Source: Chryseobacterium gleum (GTDB lineage: Bacteria > Bacteroidota > Bacteroidia > Flavobacteriales_D > Crocinitomicaceae). Taken from it: 39,360 nt of DNA. Positions 26,127 to 34,391 of this stretch are shown one piece after another (the first letter of the stretch is position 1; the number at the start of each line of letters is the position of its first letter). The stretch lies in NCBI GenBank assembly GCA_945888595.1, contig CAMDAO010000009.1:1-39360 (forward strand), given 5' to 3'. A program made the position numbers and the translations under genes. The notes beneath the pieces are model-generated. The model saw only the letters and a program-made list of their open reading frames with translations, searched no databases and was not told where the DNA came from.

Positions 26127-26807
26127 TTATTCAAATCCATGTTCAACGAAATTGTAATAAATTTCAGTTCCTTTTTTAACATTTAACGTGTCAAAATCTG
26201 CAATTTTTAAATTTTTATACACTTTGGATACAAGTCCTACATTCGTAGCATATACTTCATGCATGGTTTGAAAGTCAATCAAGGATTTAAATGAACCTTG
26301 CTCAACCACAAGCGTTGAATCAAAAGTGACACCATTAAAAACTAGGGGTTTGTGAATATTCGAATAACTATATTCTAATGGATCATAGGTGTTAAAAGCA
26401 TTTGGATTCCATTTTTTATCAATGGTAGGAGAGAATACCAATTTAATAATCCGTTGATTTTCTTCCACGATTTCGGCTTTGTATTGAGCAATTATTATTG
26501 TCCACAAGTCTTTCAAAACCCAAGAGTCTAGATTCGTACTTCTCGTGTATCTATAAAATTCTCTAGCTGTTCTTCCTTGATTATCAATGTGCTGTTGTCC
26601 AATATATGTTTTTAATTGATAGACTAGAGTGTCATGCTGTCCAACTGTTTCATCGTGTTTCATTTCTTTCACATTGTAAATCACGTATTTTCCTGGTGTT
26701 AAACCAAAGTAATTTAAATGCATCGAAATTGTTTCCGATTTTTTTTTGCAACCAATAAAAAAAGCAAAGGCAACAAATGTAACAAGTATGATTTTTTTAT
26801 TTTTCAC
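26127..26807 (-). CDS. Lipoprotein of unknown function
   Basis: 226 residues. The signal peptide ends at a lipobox Cys (C20, FFIGC) followed by KKKSE. The mature part starts with LNYFGLTPGKYVIYNVKEM, a pattern seen in uncharacterised Bacteroidota lipoproteins, and has short beta strands throughout. No enzyme motif. It sits between the MORN-type protein and the GT4 gene in one direction, so it is probably expressed with them and located in the outer membrane or periplasm. Confidence 0.8.
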   Translation of the reverse strand: MKNKKIILVTFVAFAFFIGCKKKSETISMHLNYFGLTPGKYVIYNVKEMKHDETVGQHDTLVYQLKTYIGQQHIDNQGRTAREFYRYTRSTNLDSWVLKDLWTIIIAQYKAEIVEENQRIIKLVFSPTIDKKWNPNAFNTYDPLEYSYSNIHKPLVFNGVTFDSTLVVEQGSFKSLIDFQTMHEVYATNVGLVSKVYKNLKIADFDTLNVKKGTEIYYNFVEHGFE

Positions 26808-26847
26808 TTTTTTTGATATTTATTGCTACGAACATACGAAAAAATGC

Positions 26848-27600
26848 TCAATTATTAGGATTTATTCCCTTTTCTTTAAACTGTTTCATTACATTTTCTA
26901 ACTTTTTACCTTCTAAAAATTCACCGTGGAAATAATATTTACGAGAAATTTCTGTTCCTGCTTCATCTTTTGCTAGTGACCAACCATGTAAAATGCCATC
27001 TTTGTAACGTTCTTCAAGCATTAGTTTCCCATTCGGATGATTGGTATTCCAAACGCCGATTTTTTTATTGTTTTTATAGGTACCTTTTAATTTTATCAGG
27101 CCTGAGTCAAAGTACTCAACTTTTTCGCCGTCCACAAGTCCATTCAGATAGTTGGTGTAGGAAGCCATTATGAGACTTTTATTACTTAAATCTTCTGATA
27201 GATAATAAATTATTTTTGGACCATTTAGTTTATCTTCTTTGTAAGATTCCGAAGAGCTTAATCTTCCAGAAGGGGCATAGTTTAACCAAATACTATCTTT
27301 TTTCATGTTTTTATAAATGCCTTTAGCTAGGATTACACCATTTTCACTATAAAAAATGCCAGAGGATCGACTATTATTCACCTCATGTTTAATGATAGCC
27401 TGTAGAGATTTTGAAGGGTAATAATAATAAAAGGTTCCAACAGGTTTATCATCAATAAATTGCCCTTTGTATTGAAGCGCTATACTTTTTGGATGAGTCT
27501 TTTCCCATGGCCCTTGTTTTCGACCTTTGTCATCTGTTTTATTTTGACAAAATGCTGTGAAGGAAATGAGTAAGCATATTAAAATGGAATAGTTATTCAT
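26848..27600 (-). CDS. Exported MORN/YwqK-type repeat protein
   Basis: 250 residues with signal peptide MNNYSILICLLISFTAFC. At least six repeats of the MORN-variant (YwqK-like) type occur, each about 20-24 residues: GRKQGPWEKTHP, KPVGTFYYYYPSK, SSGIFYSENGVILAKGIY, KDSIWLNYAPSGRL, LVDGEKVEYFDSGLIKLKGTY, IGVWNTNHPNGKLMLEERY and LHGWSLAKDEAG. Such repeats build beta-hairpin sheets; automated annotation often calls them toxin-antitoxin YwqK antitoxin, which this export signal makes unlikely. Its ATG overlaps the phosphatase stop (ATGA). Confidence 0.85.
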   Translation of the reverse strand: MNNYSILICLLISFTAFCQNKTDDKGRKQGPWEKTHPKSIALQYKGQFIDDKPVGTFYYYYPSKSLQAIIKHEVNNSRSSGIFYSENGVILAKGIYKNMKKDSIWLNYAPSGRLSSSESYKEDKLNGPKIIYYLSEDLSNKSLIMASYTNYLNGLVDGEKVEYFDSGLIKLKGTYKNNKKIGVWNTNHPNGKLMLEERYKDGILHGWSLAKDEAGTEISRKYYFHGEFLEGKKLENVMKQFKEKGINPNN

Positions 27601-28139
27601 AGTTTAATTTTTTCTGAGAATTCTAATAAACTTACACATGTTAGATCTGCTTCAATATTGATTGGCTCTACTGTTTTTATTCGAACTGTTTTCATTCCAA
27701 GATTCTTGCCAAAAAGTATATCAGAATCAGTGTCACCAACCATGATGGATTTTGAAAAGTCAATTTCAGGGTATTCTTTTTGTGCTTGTAATCCCATTTT
27801 AGTTCCTGGTTTTCTACTTGAATTTTGGTCTGACTTTAGTTCAGGAGCATAATAGCACTTTGTGATTATCCCGTTCAGCTTTTCCAATTCAACAATCATA
27901 TAACTATGAATTTCTGAAAGGTTACTTTCTGTCATAATTCCTTTACCTATTCCTTGTTGATTGGTGATAACGAAAATAGAAGAAAACAATGAAGAGAACT
28001 TAGCGATGGCAGCAGGCACTCCTTCAATGAAATTAAATTGATCAACCGATTTTATATAACCTCCCATTATTCGTTGATTGATTACACCGTCTCGATCTAA
28101 GAAAAGTGTCCATGAAGCATCTATGTTCCAATCGAGCAT
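27597..28139 (-). CDS. HAD-IIIA phosphatase, GmhB-like
   Basis: 180 residues. The HAD nucleophile motif is LFLDRDGVIN, motif II is VITNQQGIGKG, and motifs III/IV are RKPG and MVGDTDSDILFG. This set fits the GmhB/histidinol-phosphatase branch, which removes the 7-phosphate from heptose 1,7-bisphosphate for LPS or glycan precursors. The zinc loop of GmhB (CxH...CxC) is not kept: the aligned part reads CYYAPELKSDQNSSRKPG, with one Cys. Substrate is therefore uncertain, though neighbouring glycosyltransferases favour a sugar phosphate. It overlaps the MORN gene and follows the GT2 gene by 7 nt. Confidence 0.87.
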   Translation of the reverse strand: MLDWNIDASWTLFLDRDGVINQRIMGGYIKSVDQFNFIEGVPAAIAKFSSLFSSIFVITNQQGIGKGIMTESNLSEIHSYMIVELEKLNGIITKCYYAPELKSDQNSSRKPGTKMGLQAQKEYPEIDFSKSIMVGDTDSDILFGKNLGMKTVRIKTVEPINIEADLTCVSLLEFSEKIKL

Positions 28140-28146
28140 CTGATAA

Positions 28147-29100
28147 TCAAATCGTTTTTTCTACTAAATAATGATTTCTATGCGCTGAGTTTCTACCAAC
28201 TAGTTCTGCTAAAAATCCTGCTAAGAAAAATTGAGAACCTATAATCATGGAAACCAATGAGATGTAAAATTCAGTCCGCTCTGCAATAAGACGACTTGTT
28301 GTGTCAATGAAAAGTTTATCAATTCCTAAATAGAAAGCAAAACAAAATCCAATAATAAATAAAAAGGTCCCGATTGCACCAAAGAAATGCATTGGTTTTT
28401 TTCCAAATTTCCCCATAAAAACGACCGTTAATAGGTCTAATGGGCCGTTCAAGAAACGATTCATGCCAAATTTAGTAGTACCAAATTTTCTTGATTGATG
28501 TTGAACCACTTTTTCGCCAATGTTTGTAAAACCTGAATATTTAGCAATTGGAGGGATATACCGATGCATGTCTCCGTAGATTTCAATACTTTTAACGACT
28601 TCGCTTTTATAAGCTTTTAAGCCACAATTGAAATCATGTAATTGAATACCAGTTAATTTACGTGCAGCCCAATTATATAGTTTGGTAGGAATAGTTTTTG
28701 TAATAGGATCAAATCTTTTCTTTTTCCATCCTGAGACGATATCAAAATCTTCTTCGATGATCATACGAGTTAATTCGGGTATTTCTTCAGGAGAGTCCTG
28801 TAAATCTGCATCCATCGTAACAACTACTCGTCCGCTAGCTAACTCAAATCCTTTTTGTAATGCAGCAGATTTGCCATAATTCCGTTGAAATTTGATGCCT
28901 CTCACTTCATTGGAATTGATACTTAAACCTTCAATAACCGTCCAAGAACCATCTTTACTGCCATCATCTATAAAAATAACTTCGTATGAAAATTGATTTT
29001 CATCCATTACTTTTTTTATCCATGTATGCAACTCAGGGATTGATTCCACTTCATTAAACAATGGGACTACAATAGAAATATCAATCTTAAATTCCACGAA
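28147..29100 (-). CDS. GT2 family membrane glycosyltransferase (DPM1/GtrB-like)
   Basis: 317 residues from a GTG at 29100. The frame extends to a TTG at 29121, but that codon lies inside a perfect -7 promoter element, and the GTG start gives the family-typical beginning (MEFKIDISIVVPLFNEVES). The GT-A domain has IDDGSKDGSW and the metal motif DADLQD (97-102), then NCGLKAY and a QHQSRKFG loop. Two C-terminal transmembrane helices (~239-258, 279-300) match polyprenyl-phosphate glycosyltransferases. It likely charges undecaprenyl phosphate with a sugar for periplasmic glycan modification. First gene of the five-gene envelope run. Confidence 0.88.
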   Translation of the reverse strand, partial: FVEFKIDISIVVPLFNEVESIPELHTWIKKVMDENQFSYEVIFIDDGSKDGSWTVIEGLSINSNEVRGIKFQRNYGKSAALQKGFELASGRVVVTMDADLQDSPEEIPELTRMIIEEDFDIVSGWKKKRFDPITKTIPTKLYNWAARKLTGIQLHDFNCGLKAYKSEVVKSIEIYGDMHRYIPPIAKYSGFTNIGEKVVQHQSRKFGTTKFGMNRFLNGPLDLLTVVFMGKFGKKPMHFFGAIGTFLFIIGFCFAFYLGIDKLFIDTTSRLIAERTEFYISLVSMIIGSQFFLAGFLAELVGRNSAHRNHYLVEKTI

Positions 29101-29118
29101 ATTTTCTTTTAATTCAGA

Positions 29119-29126
29119 CAAATATA
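29119..29126 (-). promoter_or_regulatory. Perfect -7 element upstream of the GT2 gene
   Basis: TATATTTG on the minus strand. No TTG lies at the usual distance upstream. The element overlaps the TTG codon at 29121 and so argues for the downstream GTG start at 29100. Confidence 0.5.
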
Positions 29127-29237
29127 AACAATCAATTTTTCTCTTTACGCTTTTTAATTATGAAATTACTAGTCAAGATGTATAGTGGATGAAAAAAAAT
29201 AAATTTAAAGAGAGTTTTGGCGGTGTTATAAAATGTT

Positions 29238-29345
29238 CTAGAGGTAAAATATTGCGGCAAGAATAAAAATGACAATAATCACGATATATTGCCAAACATC
29301 CAAAAAGTAAGGGAAGTATTTTTTTATCTTTTCGCGGATATTCAT
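29238..29345 (-). CDS. Possible 35-residue membrane peptide
   Basis: ATG at 29345 to TAG at 29238-29240. The product starts with an amphipathic basic part, MNIREKIKKYFPYFLDVWQY, and continues as one hydrophobic helix ending IVIIVIFILAAIFYL. That layout (basic helix, aromatic belt, transmembrane span) is typical of real small membrane proteins and unusual for random AT-rich sequence. It is the only such frame in the 323-nt gap between the GH3 lipoprotein and GT2 genes, and lies on the same strand as both. No clear ribosome site, as is usual here. No family recognised. The rest of the gap (29122-29237 and 29346-29444) shows only the GT2 -7 element. Confidence 0.5.
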   Translation of the reverse strand: MNIREKIKKYFPYFLDVWQYIVIIVIFILAAIFYL

Positions 29346-29444
29346 AGGGTAAACGTAAGAAATAATTTCAAAAAAAGCCTTTTTGTGTTCTCTAAACGTG
29401 AGGAAAGCGTTTTTCGTCTTCTATTTTTTGTAGGATTTTAACCC

Positions 29445-30587
29445 TTATTTTTTTAATAACCCAATACAAACTTTCATTCGAATAATACGCTTAGCAGATG
29501 CATCCACTTTTTTCTTAAACTCAGGGTCAGACTTGTATTTTTTTAAAATTTCAGCATGCGCTTTTTTTGCATCAACGGGCATTAATAAAATGTCACATCC
29601 CGCACTTACAGCTTTTGAAGCGGATTGAGGAACGCTTATAACTCCGCCCATGTTCATTGCATCTGTTACTATTAATCCTTTAAAGCCTAAACTATCTCTT
29701 AGCAAACCTTGAACTATTTCAGGAGATAAGGTGGAAGGCAATCCTTTTGTGTCAAATTTTAGATTGTTTTTAACGGCAATGTGAGCAACCATGATTGAAA
29801 GCACGCCATTTTCAATTAGAGCAGGATAATTTTTGATTTCTTTCAACTCTCCATCAAGCACTTGTAAAGATTTGTGCGTGTCGCCAGTAACCAGGCCGTG
29901 ACCAGGGAAATGCTTGGCTGTTGCGATGATGTTACTGTTTTGTGTTTCTTGAATAAAGGCATTCGACCAAGGTATAATATTTGCTGGGTTTGACCCAAAA
30001 CCTCTATAGCCAACGGTGGAATTAGTTGACATGTCTACAACAGGTGAGAAGTTGTAATTAATCCCAATCGCATTTAGATCATTTGAAATCGTTTTTGCAC
30101 AAGTTGCTACTTCTTCTATGGTTTTTATTTCATTAGCTTTCTTTACGATTGTAGCACCTTTTATTTTCATATTCATTAGAGTTGGTTCAGCATCTGCAGA
30201 ATATAAAAAAGGTAAATTACCAATTTCTGAATTCATTAATTCATATTGTTTTATCATCTTCGTAAAACCCTCTTTTGTGCCATTTAACATCAAAACACCG
30301 CCAATAACTCTATCTTTTATATGTTCTTTTATTAAAGCATCCGTCTGTCCATACTTACCAACAGCTGGCATAATTAACTGAGCTACGATCGCTGTATCGT
30401 CAAGGGCAGAGAAAATTTCATCCACTTGTTTTTGTAGGGTTTCATTTTCCTTCAAATAATCACTAAGTGTATATATTACTTCTGTTTTAGGGATTTCAAT
30501 TTTTATTGTTTCATCCATCCTTTTGTCTTGAGCGCAGGCCTGAAACAAGAAAAGAACAATAATACTAAGTAATGAAAGTTTCGTCAT
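29445..30587 (-). CDS. Lipoprotein with NagZ-like GH3 N-terminal domain
   Basis: 380 residues. Signal peptide with lipobox Cys C18 (LFQAC-AQ), so it is expected on a membrane surface, unlike the cytoplasmic NagZ of E. coli. GH3 motifs are KHFPGHG (225-231) with the TGDTHKS continuation and the nucleophile D309 in VTDAMNM. The substrate loop LYSADAEPTLMNMKIKGA departs from the usual VDQEGGRVQR pattern. There is no beta-lactamase-like domain, unlike the GH3 fusion near 10 kb. A beta-N-acetylhexosaminidase acting on peptidoglycan fragments or other GlcNAc glycans is likely. Confidence 0.88.
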   Translation of the reverse strand: MTKLSLLSIIVLFLFQACAQDKRMDETIKIEIPKTEVIYTLSDYLKENETLQKQVDEIFSALDDTAIVAQLIMPAVGKYGQTDALIKEHIKDRVIGGVLMLNGTKEGFTKMIKQYELMNSEIGNLPFLYSADAEPTLMNMKIKGATIVKKANEIKTIEEVATCAKTISNDLNAIGINYNFSPVVDMSTNSTVGYRGFGSNPANIIPWSNAFIQETQNSNIIATAKHFPGHGLVTGDTHKSLQVLDGELKEIKNYPALIENGVLSIMVAHIAVKNNLKFDTKGLPSTLSPEIVQGLLRDSLGFKGLIVTDAMNMGGVISVPQSASKAVSAGCDILLMPVDAKKAHAEILKKYKSDPEFKKKVDASAKRIIRMKVCIGLLKK

Positions 30588-30613
30588 TTTAATCTTTTTA
30601 TTTTAATAGTTGT

Positions 30614-30621
30614 CAAAGTTA
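30614..30621 (-). promoter_or_regulatory. -7 element of the GH3 lipoprotein gene
   Basis: TAACTTTG on the minus strand is a perfect TAnnTTTG match, 27 nt before the ATG at 30587. The upstream -33 position has no clear TTG. Confidence 0.45.
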
Positions 30622-30787
30622 GTGTTAATCAAATAGAACTTTTTAGCCAATTAAATTGTTTTATACACACTGCGATTGTCAATAACCATGCCGACCAGAG
30701 ATTCTATAGTAGGAATTTGTTTCAAATCTTTTATCGTTTGGTTCTATACCTCTCCTTTTTTTGTATCTTCAAGGTAAAAAAATAGAA

Positions 30788-31480
30788 ATGTATCAAAATT
30801 TCACCATCAAATCATGGGCACAAGACGATCGTCCCCGAGAAAAATTGTTAATGAAAGGGAAGCAATCTTTATCGGATGCTGAATTGATTGCCATTCTGTT
30901 AGGTTCAGGTACGAGGGAAAAATCAGCCGTTGAATTAGCTCAAGAGATACTTTCTTTTTCCTCCAACGACTTAAGTAAATTTAGTAAATGTTCCTACAAT
31001 GATTTGTTGAAATTTAAAGGCATAGGGGAGGCGAAAGCAATTACATTATTAGCTGCAATAGAATTAGGCAAACGAAGGAAAATGGTAGAAGAACCGAAAA
31101 AATTAAAAATTACTCATTCAAATGAAATTTATACATTTTTATCCGGGAAATTCTTCGAATTGAGACATGAAGAATTTTACATAATCCTGCTAAACCGAGC
31201 GAATGAAATTATTCATACAGAGCAAATATCTAAAGGTGGACTTTCAGGAACGGTTGCGGATGGTAAAATTATTTTTAAAGTCGCATTGGATTATTTTTCA
31301 AGTGCAATAATTCTGTGTCATAATCATCCAAGTGGTCAGATTAGTCCCAGTAATGAAGACCTTTTATTGACAACGAAGTTAATGAATTTTGGGAAAATGA
31401 TAGATTTACCCATCTTAGATCATATTATTTTCACAGATAATGGTTACTTTAGCTTCGCCGATGAGGGATTGATGAAATAA
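30788..31480 (+). CDS. radC: RadC family JAB/MPN-domain protein
   Basis: 230 residues from ATG 30788; a TTG at 30761 is in frame but the family start matches the ATG (IKSWAQDDRPREKL). A helix-hairpin-helix part (LLKFKGIGEAKAITLLAAIELG, ~72-94) precedes the JAMM metal site H178-N-H180-PSG...S-x2-D191. All zinc ligands are kept. RadC was once linked to recombination repair, but its true role is unresolved. This form is full-length and lies in a core-gene setting (7 nt before the wecB-type gene), not in a mobile element. Confidence 0.95.
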   Translation: MYQNFTIKSWAQDDRPREKLLMKGKQSLSDAELIAILLGSGTREKSAVELAQEILSFSSNDLSKFSKCSYNDLLKFKGIGEAKAITLLAAIELGKRRKMVEEPKKLKITHSNEIYTFLSGKFFELRHEEFYIILLNRANEIIHTEQISKGGLSGTVADGKIIFKVALDYFSSAIILCHNHPSGQISPSNEDLLLTTKLMNFGKMIDLPILDHIIFTDNGYFSFADEGLMK

Positions 31481-31487
31481 AAATAAA

Positions 31488-32642
31488 ATGTTTGTGAAAA
31501 AAAGAATAATTACCATAATAGGAGCAAGGCCTCAAATAATAAAATCTTCAGCTATTAGTCGTGCTATTCGCACCCATTTTTTTGATAAAATGGAAGAAAT
31601 TATCGTTCATACAGGCCAACATTATGATGAAAATATGTCAGAAATATTTTTTGAAGAGATGGGGATTCCTTTGCCTAATTATAATTTAAATGTTGGAAGT
31701 GGTTCTCATGGTGCACAAACCGGGAAGATGATTGAAGGATTAGAAACTATTTTTTTAAAAGAGAATCCAACGGCAATTATTGTTTATGGAGATACAAATT
31801 CAACAATAGCAGGTGCGCTAGCCGCTTCAAAGATTCATATTCCTGTTATTCATGTAGAAGCAGGATTAAGGAGTTTTAACAAAGCAATGCCTGAAGAAAT
31901 AAATAGAATTGCCTGTGATCATATGTCGACTTTGCTATTTACACCCACAACGACTGGTTTCGAAAATCTGAAACGTGAAGGTTTTGCGCTTGAATACACT
32001 GAGAAAGCTTCTGTGAATTCTCCGCAAGTATTTCATTGTGGTGATGTTATGTATGATAATAGTTTGTACTTTTCATCTGTTTCTGATCAGAAATCAATAC
32101 TATTAAGTGAAATAGGAGTGGAACCTAATCGTTATATTTTATCTACTATTCATCGAGATTCAAATACCGATATTGCAAGTAATTTAGAAAATATATTCAA
32201 TGCTCTATTGGCGATCCAAAAAATGTCAGGTTATTCGATTGTTTTGCCTATTCACCCGCGAACAAGAAGTAAATTAAAAGATCAACTTTCGCCTTCTCTA
32301 TTGGAAGAAATTGAAAACAATGCGCATTTTAAGATTATTGATCCTGCTGGATTTATTGATATTATTGCCTTGGAGAAAAATGCTAAAATGCTTATTACTG
32401 ATAGTGGTGGACTTCAAAAAGAAGCCTATTTTTTTAAGAAACCTTGCATAATTTTACGTCCTCAAACAGAATGGGTGGAAATTGTAAACAATGGAAATGC
32501 GATATTAGCAGATGCAAATTTTGATAAAATTGTTGAAGCCTTTGCAAAGTTGAATAGTAAATCAGATTATACATATCCATCTTTTTATGGAAATGGCAAG
32601 GCTGCAGAATTTATTTGTGAAAAAATAATAGAACATTTCTGA
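31488..32642 (+). CDS. wecB: UDP-N-acetylglucosamine 2-epimerase (non-hydrolysing)
   Basis: 384 residues. The enzyme interconverts UDP-GlcNAc and UDP-ManNAc for surface polysaccharides. Signatures: GARPQIIK (12-19), HTGQHYDENMS (41-51), D102 in GDTNSTIAGA, E124 in HVEAGLRS and E136 in MPEEINR; later PIHPRTR and TDSGGLQKEA. Length and order are normal. Its TGA shares one base with the next ATG (TGATG), so it is translationally coupled with the deacetylase-like gene. The ManNAc product would supply a glycan pathway whose other genes are outside the window. Confidence 0.93.
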   Translation: MFVKKRIITIIGARPQIIKSSAISRAIRTHFFDKMEEIIVHTGQHYDENMSEIFFEEMGIPLPNYNLNVGSGSHGAQTGKMIEGLETIFLKENPTAIIVYGDTNSTIAGALAASKIHIPVIHVEAGLRSFNKAMPEEINRIACDHMSTLLFTPTTTGFENLKREGFALEYTEKASVNSPQVFHCGDVMYDNSLYFSSVSDQKSILLSEIGVEPNRYILSTIHRDSNTDIASNLENIFNALLAIQKMSGYSIVLPIHPRTRSKLKDQLSPSLLEEIENNAHFKIIDPAGFIDIIALEKNAKMLITDSGGLQKEAYFFKKPCIILRPQTEWVEIVNNGNAILADANFDKIVEAFAKLNSKSDYTYPSFYGNGKAAEFICEKIIEHF

Positions 32643-33943
32643 TGATTGAAATTTATGTGGATCAAATATCTGAAAGATTAATTTATACGTTGGACTTTGT
32701 TTTTAAAGAACGAGGTTTAACATATAAAATCAATAATGATTTTTTATCTTTTATAAATTCAACGAATGTAAAATGCAATTATTCTGAAAGAGTTTTTGAG
32801 GATATTACTCAGATTATTCCAGCCACAGTTCTCTTTGATGAAGTAATATTTATTTATGGAATTGAAAAGGCCCTCTTTGAGAAGGAGGAATGTCTTTCAT
32901 TTAATAGAATTATTGATCCATTAGCATCTATTTTTTATGTTCTTTCAAGAATGGAAGAATATACCAATCATCGAGAAGATGCCCATGGTCGTTTTGCTTC
33001 AAAATATAGCATCCAAAGTTCGTATAATTGGTTAGAAAAAGCAATGTGTGATAGATGGGCAGTAGCTTTTATTAATTATTTATCGAAGGTTTTAGGGGTT
33101 TCTATTGAAATTGAAAATTCTCCTGTTACTATTCGACCAACATTTGATATTGATAATGTTTATGCGTATCAGTGGAAAAAAGGGGTTCGTAAATGGCTTT
33201 CGATCTGTAGAGATAGACTTACATTCAATAAAATAAGATTAGAAGAGCGAAAAAAAGTTCTGTCAGGGGAAATGCAAGATCCTTACGATACTTACAAATA
33301 CATAGAGTCGATTTCAGATCGAGGGTATGATGTAAATATGTTTTGGCTATTGGGAGATTATGCGAAAAACGATAAAAACATACCCTATTCAGATATTCGC
33401 CAACAAAAATTAATATGTAAAATGAATGAAAAAGCAGTTGTGGGTATTCATCCCAGCTATCATTCAAATTCATATCGATATCATGTAAAGGAAGAAAAAG
33501 AGCGTTTAGAAAAAATTATTAATGATTCTATTGAAAATACACGTCAACATTTTTTGAAATTGAAGATTAGAATTACGTATCCTAATTTAGTTTCTTTAGG
33601 TTTTAAGCATGAATATTCAATGGGTTACGCCGATAGCATTGGTTTTCGAGCAGGGACAGCGCGGCCACATCGATGGTTTGACTTAAATAAAAATCAGTTG
33701 ACCGATTTGATCATTCATCCATTTATGTATATGGATGGAACATTAAATGAGTATTTGCAATTAAGTCCAGATGAAAGTAAAAAAATAATTTGGAAATTAT
33801 TTTCAGAAGTTTCAAGATTTGGCGGCGATTTTATGTGTATTTGGCACAATGAAACAATAGGAAATTATGGAAAATGGAACGGGTGGAATGACGTTCTAGA
33901 ATATACTTTAGGTTTAAGAAATAGAAAAGAATATGGAGCGTAA
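32642..33943 (+). CDS. Polysaccharide deacetylase-like protein (Bacteroidota type)
   Basis: 433 residues. The N-terminal ~130 residues are a separate domain seen in front of such proteins (MEEYTNHREDAHGRFASKYS at its end). The C-terminal part is NodB/PDA-like: TFDIDNVYAYQWKKG near 165 as the metal Asp motif, GIHPSYHS near 278-285 as the His motif, and MGYADSIGFRAGTARPH near 339-355 as the substrate loop; WHNETIGNY near the end. It probably removes N-acetyl groups from a glycan in the cytoplasm (no signal peptide). Coupling to the UDP-GlcNAc 2-epimerase gene and an 11-nt overlap with the DUF423 gene indicate one operon. Confidence 0.82.
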   Translation: MIEIYVDQISERLIYTLDFVFKERGLTYKINNDFLSFINSTNVKCNYSERVFEDITQIIPATVLFDEVIFIYGIEKALFEKEECLSFNRIIDPLASIFYVLSRMEEYTNHREDAHGRFASKYSIQSSYNWLEKAMCDRWAVAFINYLSKVLGVSIEIENSPVTIRPTFDIDNVYAYQWKKGVRKWLSICRDRLTFNKIRLEERKKVLSGEMQDPYDTYKYIESISDRGYDVNMFWLLGDYAKNDKNIPYSDIRQQKLICKMNEKAVVGIHPSYHSNSYRYHVKEEKERLEKIINDSIENTRQHFLKLKIRITYPNLVSLGFKHEYSMGYADSIGFRAGTARPHRWFDLNKNQLTDLIIHPFMYMDGTLNEYLQLSPDESKKIIWKLFSEVSRFGGDFMCIWHNETIGNYGKWNGWNDVLEYTLGLRNRKEYGA

Positions 33944-34388
33944 ATTCATTATCACCGGTATGGTTTTGATATTAATTAGTATCATTTTAGGAGCGTTTGG
34001 GGCTCATTCATTAAAAGCACTGCTCGAAAATGATCCAGATGTTCTAAAAAAGATTAGTTCATTCGAAACAGGTGTTAGATATCAAATGTATTCTGGCTTA
34101 TCTTTTTTAATCATAGGCTTAAATAAAGAAAAGTTTCAATTTTCACTAAAACCAGTGTTTTACTGCTGGCTTGTAGGAACTATTTTTTTCTCGGTTTCCA
34201 TCTATTTTTTGACACTTCAAACAATATTGGGCGTATCTCTGAAGTTCTTAGGACCAATTACTCCTATTGGCGGATTACTGCTAATCATAGGCTGGGCGTT
34301 GTTATTCCTGAAATTTTTAAAGCAACCGACAACAACAACTATTCACAATCAACAGTCCACTACCCAATCCCAAACACCTAACTCCTAA
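33933..34388 (+). CDS. DUF423 family small membrane protein
   Basis: 151 residues with four hydrophobic helices (~5-23, ~52-62, ~77-97, ~105-128). The conserved first part ITGMVLILISIILGAFGAHS and FETGVRYQMYS fit DUF423, whose function is unknown. It overlaps the deacetylase-like gene by 11 nt. The last ~22 residues (QPTTTTIHNQQSTTQSQTPN) are a low-complexity T/Q/N tail beyond the usual domain end, encoded by a strongly C-rich, G-poor stretch. Confidence 0.88.
   Translation: MERKFIITGMVLILISIILGAFGAHSLKALLENDPDVLKKISSFETGVRYQMYSGLSFLIIGLNKEKFQFSLKPVFYCWLVGTIFFSVSIYFLTLQTILGVSLKFLGPITPIGGLLLIIGWALLFLKFLKQPTTTTIHNQQSTTQSQTPNS
34318..34385 (+). repeat. C-rich low-complexity stretch at the 3' end of the DUF423 gene
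   Basis: In 34321-34385 I count 26 C against 3 G, unlike the neighbouring coding sequence. It is built of loosely repeated CAAC/CAATC/CACTA-type units and encodes the T/Q/N tail. It may be a degenerate simple repeat inserted before the stop. Confidence 0.45.
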
Positions 34389-34391
34389 AAA

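Noticed and set aside
26848-27600. MORN/YwqK protein as antitoxin of a toxin-antitoxin pair
   Set aside because: It has an export signal and no toxin-like small gene is adjacent; the name is an automated family label.
30788-31480. radC as a marker of a mobile or defence island
   Set aside because: Full-length RadC in a run of housekeeping genes, with no integrase, restriction or anti-restriction genes around.
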